From Codonopsis lanceolata (lineage: Eukaryota > Streptophyta > Magnoliopsida > Asterales > Campanulaceae), in assembly GCA_013146195.2 (NCBI GenBank), contig CM028377.1:103197547-103261546 (forward strand): a stretch of DNA of 64,000 nt, read 5' to 3'. The position numbers and the translations under genes are program-made. Positions 58,336 through 64,000 of the stretch are shown here, in pieces (position 1 is the first letter of the stretch; each line of letters opens with the position of its first letter). The notes beneath the pieces were generated by a model. That model was not told the DNA's origin. It saw only the letters and a list, made by a program, of their open reading frames with translations, and did no database searches.

Positions 58336-58880
58336 CACTACTAGAAAACTGCTTATTAGTGACGGAAATTTTCCGTCACTAATTAAGATTTCCGTCGCTA
58401 ATTAACAATTAGTGACGGAATTATTCAGTTTCTAGACCGTCGCTAATCGTTGGTAGTAGATTAGAAACGACATGTTTTCCGTCGCTAATTAGAAACAGAA
58501 TATTCCGTTGCTAATGTCCGTTTCTAATGGTTTCCGTCGCTAATTGGAAACGGAATTTCCGTCGCTAAAAGTTTTGGTAAAATGTAAGTTAAAAAACTTA
58601 GCGACGGATTATTCCGTCGCTAAATTATTGAAAAATATTTTTTATAAAAACTTGATTAATTTTAGAAACGAAATGTTCCGTCGCTAATTGTTATTTTTTC
58701 CGTCACTAATTATTATCAAAAATATTTTTATGTAAATATAAATTAATTTTAGAAACGGAAATTCCGTCGCTAATTTGCACAATTAATTTTAAAAATATAC
58801 TAAATTAAATAAAATAATTTTTTAGAAAGCGGAAATTCCGTTGCTAATTTGTACAATTAATTTTAAAAAATATATTAAAT
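58336..58880. repeat. Subterminal repeats of the CACTA element
   Basis: More than ten copies of TCCGTCGCTAAT or its inverse, in the tightly packed inverted arrangement typical of CACTA transposase-binding regions. Confidence 0.85.
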
Positions 58881-59039
58881 TTAATAAAATAAATTTTTTA
58901 CCTGATAAAATACAAATTACATTTGTAAATAAAATTCATTTTGCATAAAAAGGCATCACAATTAACACAAACAACAATTAATAATTGTCATCTCTGAAAA
59001 TACATAAACATTAATAAAACAAAGTTTTAAAACATTAAC

Positions 59040-61749
59040 AAACAAAGTCTTAAAATGTCACATGTCCATCACAAAACAAAATTCTAGCTACATTCTCGGG
59101 GGCCTTGAGCGGGGTACTAAGAGGCGGTTGGTGCCGCATCTGCATCTCTAATAACGCATTCAATTTTGCGTTCATCTCGCCATTCTTTGCATCCCTCTCG
59201 CCATTGCTACATCCGCTCGCCACGCCATTTCTTGTTCTTTGCTTTGCCAAGACTTCTTACGTCTAGTCGGTGAGCACGTAGCGCGCCAACACTTCTTCAC
59301 TTGTCATCTCGGAGCGAACATATGACCGTGCGGTTGACGGTGAACCCTTGGATTTTTTCTTTGAAATAGCTTCTCCCCCATATTCCCCAACCCATACACT
59401 CTTTGTCCCTCTTCTTTCGCCCATCACCGCGGCAAGCCACGCATAACGAGGGTCCCATTCAACTTTGCCCATTCTCACTTTGGGTTCCACTAAACCCGCC
59501 TCAACTTGAGCATCCCTCACCTCCAGATAAGCAGACTAGAATAACAAAATAAACAAGTAAAATATTAAAACACAATATATGATTAACACATATTGAATGA
59601 CCGTCACTAAACATTTTTATACTTACAAATGTGGATTCTGCCTTTTCATCGACCCAATCACGTTCATCACCGAAGGTAGAAGTTGTGTGTGTACTTACAA
59701 ACACGTCTGCTGGAGTGACATGGGGACCATATGCGTCAACCTACAATCATTATTACTATATTAGTGAAATAATAAAGCATCTAAAGACTATAATAAACAA
59801 GATATATAAAGCAAATTTTTTGGACAGCCCTATGGCTGAATCAGCTTCACCAAAACAGTCCCAAAATGTGCTCCGAAAACTCTCCAAAACAGCCTTACAA
59901 CCCGTCACAAACCCTCCCACAATCTGCTCAAATTATAAAGTTTCCTTTGTAAAATACTACCCAAACTCCCAGCTTAATTTGGACAGATTACAAGTTCAAA
60001 AACTGCTCCAAACTATGAATTAAATTCACCCTGAGCAGTTTATTGTAAGCAATTTCTCCTTGCAAAAATGACTAACCAAATAGCAACCAACTTCCTTGCA
60101 ACAACTTTATCCACGCCTAATCACAGCAGGTGTTAGGCTGCCCAAACAACCTCCCAATTCCAACAAACTCACACACAAAAATATGTTCAAACCCGTGCCA
60201 AACTCACGTCCAATCTAGGAGGCTGCCCAAACAACCTCCCAACTCTTGTATTACTTGTTTAGATACTTATGCTTTGGTAATGATTTTCTGGATAACATCA
60301 TAACTAAATGTTACACTAACACCCCCATAGTTTGACTATTTACACTAACACCTCCCAACCCAACTATTTTAACAACATAAACAAGATATATAAACCATGT
60401 ATACTAATTAAAGTCATGGATTTCATAGCATCAACATGATTACCCAACTATACATGTTCAAACAATAAGTAATGCAAAGCTAATAACATCGTAACTAAAT
60501 GTTACACTAACACCCCCATAGTTTACATCTATTTACACTAACACCTCCCAACCCAACTATTTTAACAACATAAACAATATATATAAACCGTGTATACTAA
60601 TTAAAGTCATGGATTTCATAGCATCAACATGACTACCCAACTATACATGTTCAAACAATAAGTAATGCAAAGCTAATAACATCGTAACTAAATGTTACAC
60701 TAACACCCCCATAGTTTACATCTATTTACACTAACACCTCCCAACCCAACTATTTTAACAACATAAACAAGATATATAAACCATGTATACTAATTAAAGT
60801 CAGGGATTTCATAGCATCAACATGACTACCCAACTATACATGTTCAAGCAATAAGTAGCATAAAGCTAATACAAATGTAACTAAATAAATTAAAAGTAAA
60901 AGTACATACCATTAGTTGAAAATGCTCATTTACACTTATAGACCACGTCGTATGCTTTGTCCCGCTCACGAGGCGCTAGCTCGATTCTTCTTTGCCGTTT
61001 CGGAGACCTTCATGGATTTCTCACTTTGCCAATGGGCTACCAGCGGCTCCAAATCTCCTCTGGGAAGATTAGTGGCCGATGAAAATCACATGTTCGCAAT
61101 CCATTCTTGCTTGATCTTGGAAATGATGCCCTTGTACCGATTTCCGCACATGGCGACAAAAGCGACAAAGCGGTAGCATCATCACAATTTACCCATCGTA
61201 CCTTTGCTGCAAATTAAACAATTATGCATAAATTAATAACAAAAACATTAAGCTAATTATGAAATACAAATAATGATAAAACTTGAACATAATACCTGAA
61301 ACTCGTTCCACCAAATATCTTTTTCGGCTTTATCCACCTTGCCATAGGTGGGCCAAAATGAATTCTGAATTCGTGAACGAACAAGATTTCCAAAAAATAT
61401 GGGAGGAGACTGCTCTTTTCGATCCATTTTACAAATCTGCGATAAACAAGTAACATAAAAGCCAAATTAAATAAGTAGCGTAAAACTGAAACAAATATAA
61501 CTAAATATTACACAAACAAAGCCAAAATAAAAATATATATGCGTCTACTTACGTGTTGTGAATCACATGTACATCAATCTTTGCACCTGGAACAGGAGGG
61601 GAAGAGCAAATACTAGGCGATGAGGCTGACTCACCAGTAGCTTCATCTACATTTGGGGTCATTGGTTGTGTCCCTGTAATATATGTAGGCAATGGACGTG
61701 TCTTCTTCGAGGGATGACCCTTCCCTTTTCCTTTTCCTCCAGATTCCAT
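59040..61749 (-). pseudogene. TNPA-like (En/Spm) gene, multi-exon, with lesions
   Basis: Exon 1, 61749-61553: MESGGKGKGKGHPSKKTRPL, ends at AACAC|GTAAGT. Exon 2, 61436-61296 (acceptor TTATCGCAG, donor TTTCAG|GTATTA): SFWPTYGKVDKAEKDIWWNE. Exon 3, about 61204-60910: CGNRYKGIISKIKQEW, then EPLVAHWQSEKSMKVSETAK, with two or more frameshifts or stops. Exon 4, about 59745-59625: VFVSTHTTSTFGDERDWVDE. Exon 5, 59520-59040: VEWDPRYAWLAAVMG ... MNAKLNALLEMQMRHQPP. This order is that of the plant Ptta/En/Spm (Transposase_24) family, the DNA-binding partner of the CACTA transposase. Exon 3 seems damaged, so this copy is probably not functional. Confidence 0.7.
60293..60869. repeat. Three tandem copies of a ~192-bp unit
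   Basis: Units begin near 60293, 60484 and 60677, each with TAACTAAATGTTACACTAAC, CCTCCCAACCCAACTATTTT and ACTATACATGTTCAA. They are highly similar to one another. They lie in the large intron between exons 3 and 4 of the TNPA-like gene. Confidence 0.85.
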
Positions 61750-62017
61750 GTCTAACAAAGGTATAAGAATTTGAAACAATAAGCAATTTAAGAGTTAATA
61801 TGATGTTGCCAATATCTTCTCATACATCAATACCAATGTCTACATACAATAAAAGCATTACCAAAGCATAAGTATCTAAACAAGTAATACAAGAGTGCAA
61901 ATTATTACAATATTGCCAATGCTCAAAACATTACATTATCAATGTTAAAAAGATTACATTACCAATATTGCTTAAGAATCCAAAACAAGCAATAACATAG
62001 TAGAAAACATAACATTA

Positions 62018-63999
62018 CTATTCATCCTCTTCTTCGTCTTCTACATCATCCTCAGTCTCCGAGTTGCCACTACAAAACTCAAGTTCGTCTTCATTATCGT
62101 CCTCAGACTCTGATTCATCATCACTATCTTCGACTTCCTCTTCATCTTCATCTTCCTCTTCCTCTGACTCATCAGTTATAAAGATAGCACGAAGTTGACC
62201 TGGGCCAGGGGGAGGAGGTGGCAAATCAGCTAATAAAATTTCCTCCACTTCATCTACATTTTGAGCAAGATGAGTGGCACCATCCAAGGGATGATCAGCC
62301 GATGAAACATTGGGAGGCACATGCATTTCATCCTCTTGATAACATCCTTCTAGTGTGGACTCTGAAGCTGTGTAAGATTGGTATGATACATTAATCATAC
62401 TTCTAGCCTTAGTCTTCCACACAGCCCACCATCCACTAAACTCAGGTCGCCGACGAGGGTAGGGTGTCATGTATACCTGTTGTGCTTGAGAAGCTAAAAT
62501 GAACACATCGTCACCTATATGTCTAGAGGAGTCCTTTACATCGACGAGGTCAAATATGTCATGCTTTTGAATACCTCGTACAGAATCTCGCCACTCACAA
62601 TTAAAAAGGACAACATTGTTTCCCCCGAGATATCTCAGCTCGATGACTTCTTTGAGGACGCCATAATGGTCAAGGTTTCCTTTAAGATTGACACCGCTAT
62701 TCCAGGTTAATCTAGTCTCCCCGTAAGATTTGGTGTGAAATACGTAGCCATTCACAAAATACCCGTTGTATAAATTAACCTTTACGTACGGTTCATTAAC
62801 TAAATCTTTTAGCCTCGAAGCTTTGGCGTCATCAGGATGCTCTAGTATCTATAAAACATTTAACCAATATAACACAATGTTAAGATTGTAATTTTAAAAA
62901 TGTATAAGCATTTAACGGGAAACGATAATTACATATTTCTTTAGCCAGGAAGGAAATTCATTGTCCGTTCTAATTGAGATTAGTTCAGAAGATATATCAT
63001 CTCCAGCTAAATCTTCAAACATACTGCATTACAAGTGGACATTAGTTAAGAAGAACAGTTAATAAAGTAAAAATATTCTTCAAAGCCAAAACATATTTAC
63101 AACTCACTTTAGATAGTCCTCAACCTCGGGACAGTTAAGAAGAACGTAGAGTTTCGCTGCATCAAACTCCTTACTGTTTAGCATCCGGGTACCCACCCGT
63201 TTGCCGAGAAATCGACCAGGGGAAGAAAATACTGAGATGCCTCCATTGGTGTCGGGCTCTCCACCGTCATAATTGCGCCCAACCCTAGTCAAATTCGTCT
63301 CAACATCCGAATGAAAATATGTTCCGGCAAAGGCAACAATCTCAGATATAATAACAGCCTCTGAAATTGAAGCTTCAACCTTGGCCCTGTTACTCATCTT
63401 TCTTTTCAACCCACCTAGATACCTATTAATAATTTGAAAATTAAAACACATATTATAATTACTTTTAAATAATATAATAAAATAAGTTACCTCTCAAATG
63501 GATACATCCATCTATATTGAACTGGACCACCAACTCTAGCTTCGTATGCCAAGTGGACCGGCAAATGTTCCATAGAATCGAAGAACGAAGGAGGAAATAT
63601 CTTCTCAAGTTTGCACAAAGTCACTACAATGCTCTCTTCAAGCTTTTTCATGTCAGCAACTCGTAGTGTAGTAGATGATAATGCTCTGAAAGACTCACTT
63701 AGCTCTGTTAAGGCCACCCATATATTGTCAGGCACAAGGTCTTTGAGAGCAATCGGAAGTAGCCTATTCAGCATCACATGACAATCGTGACTCTTTAAAC
63801 CCTGAATCTTCCCCTCTTCTACATTGACACAGTTACCAATGTTCGATGCATAACCATCTGGTAGCCTCAAACTCTTGAGCCATTTCAAAACACTTAGTTT
63901 GTTTTCCTTGGTAAGCACGTATGCAGCCATTGGTTTCACAATTTTACCGTTAACCTCGACCAACTCTAAGGTAGGTCGACGAATTTCCTTAAGGTCCAA
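62018..63999 (-). CDS. TNP2-like CACTA transposase, C-terminal part
   Basis: Enters from the right edge. Exon A, to 63491: GLKSHDCHVMLNRLLPIALK and FPPSFFDSMEHLPVHLAYEA, the DUF4218 region of plant TNP2 proteins; it ends TTTGAGAG|GTAACT. Exon B, 63422 to about 63107: YLGGLKRKMSNRAKVEASIS, ends AAA|GTGAGT. Exon C, about 63024-62932: FEDLAGDDISSELISIRTD. Exon D, about 62852-62018: LYNGYFVNGYVFHTKSYGE, then VLFNCEWRD (DUF4216-like), then a strongly acidic tail and a stop. Splice phases agree (FER-YLGG) and no stop interrupts the exons, so this part looks intact. The catalytic Transposase_21 domain would lie upstream, outside the window. Confidence 0.88.
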
Positions 64000-64000
64000 T

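Larger units (their letters stand above)
58336..64000 (-). mobile_element. CACTA (En/Spm) element, 3' part, continuing past the window
   Basis: CACTACTAGAAAACTGC at 58336-58352, preceded by AGA (expected target duplication), starts the element. Subterminal TCCGTCGCTAATT / TTAGCGACGGAA motifs follow, then two minus-strand transposase genes. The terminal sequence matches the inner CACTA end at 36826-36842, so both belong to one family. Transcription runs toward 58336, making this the 3' end. The other terminus is not in the window. Confidence 0.88.

Overview
The window looks like repeat-dominated intergenic DNA of a large flowering-plant genome, probably a eudicot. The evidence is Ty3/gypsy elements of the Tat lineage, Copia and CACTA elements, plant intron signals and plant-type gene fragments. 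I cannot name the species. No complete, intact host gene was found. There is one 100-N assembly gap at 14876-14975. No tRNA, rRNA or CRISPR array was recognised.

Layout. 1-7100: two copies of a long LTR beginning TGTAGACACC lie head to head (1686-3482 on the minus strand, 5097-7070 on the plus strand), facing outward. Around them are a third LTR end with primer-binding site (1-68), an unrelated LTR fragment beginning TGTAACACC, a 35-bp minisatellite and a two-exon gene fragment. 7100-19745: an old, frameshifted Tat-type element: gag knuckle, RT, two RNase H segments, integrase, then a gene on the opposite strand, then a 3' LTR from 18914. 19750-22800: possible host exon remnants, a diverged copy of a repeat segment, and a minus-strand LTR.

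23139-50157: a tandem duplication of about 4 kb (copies B and C). Copy B is split by an 18.9-kb Tat-lineage element (26530-45387; 709- and 730-bp LTRs, 5-bp target duplication CTTAC). That element is in turn split between protease and reverse transcriptase by a 7.2-kb CACTA transposon (30318-37490; target duplication GTA). The CACTA cargo includes a fragment resembling a plant RAD7-like F-box/LRR gene and a broken copy of the ribosomal protein eL31 (RPL31) gene, whose last exon is fused to the tail of a CACTA TNPA-like gene. The order of events is clear: duplication, then retrotransposon, then CACTA.

50157-58335: AT-rich old repeats, a 928-bp Copia remnant with perfect target duplication and an inverted internal piece, a Helitron-like 3' end at 56236-56266, and a frameshifted FHA-domain gene fragment. 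58336-64000: the 3' part of a CACTA element of the same family as the RPL31-bearing one. It carries minus-strand TNPA-like and TNP2-like transposase genes with recognisable exons, and continues past the window.

Unusual points: the antisense gene with its own TATA box kept in two diverged Tat elements, the RPL31-TNPA chimera, and a non-coding repeat family whose arrays differ in sequence but share a core close to ATCGCGATGC.
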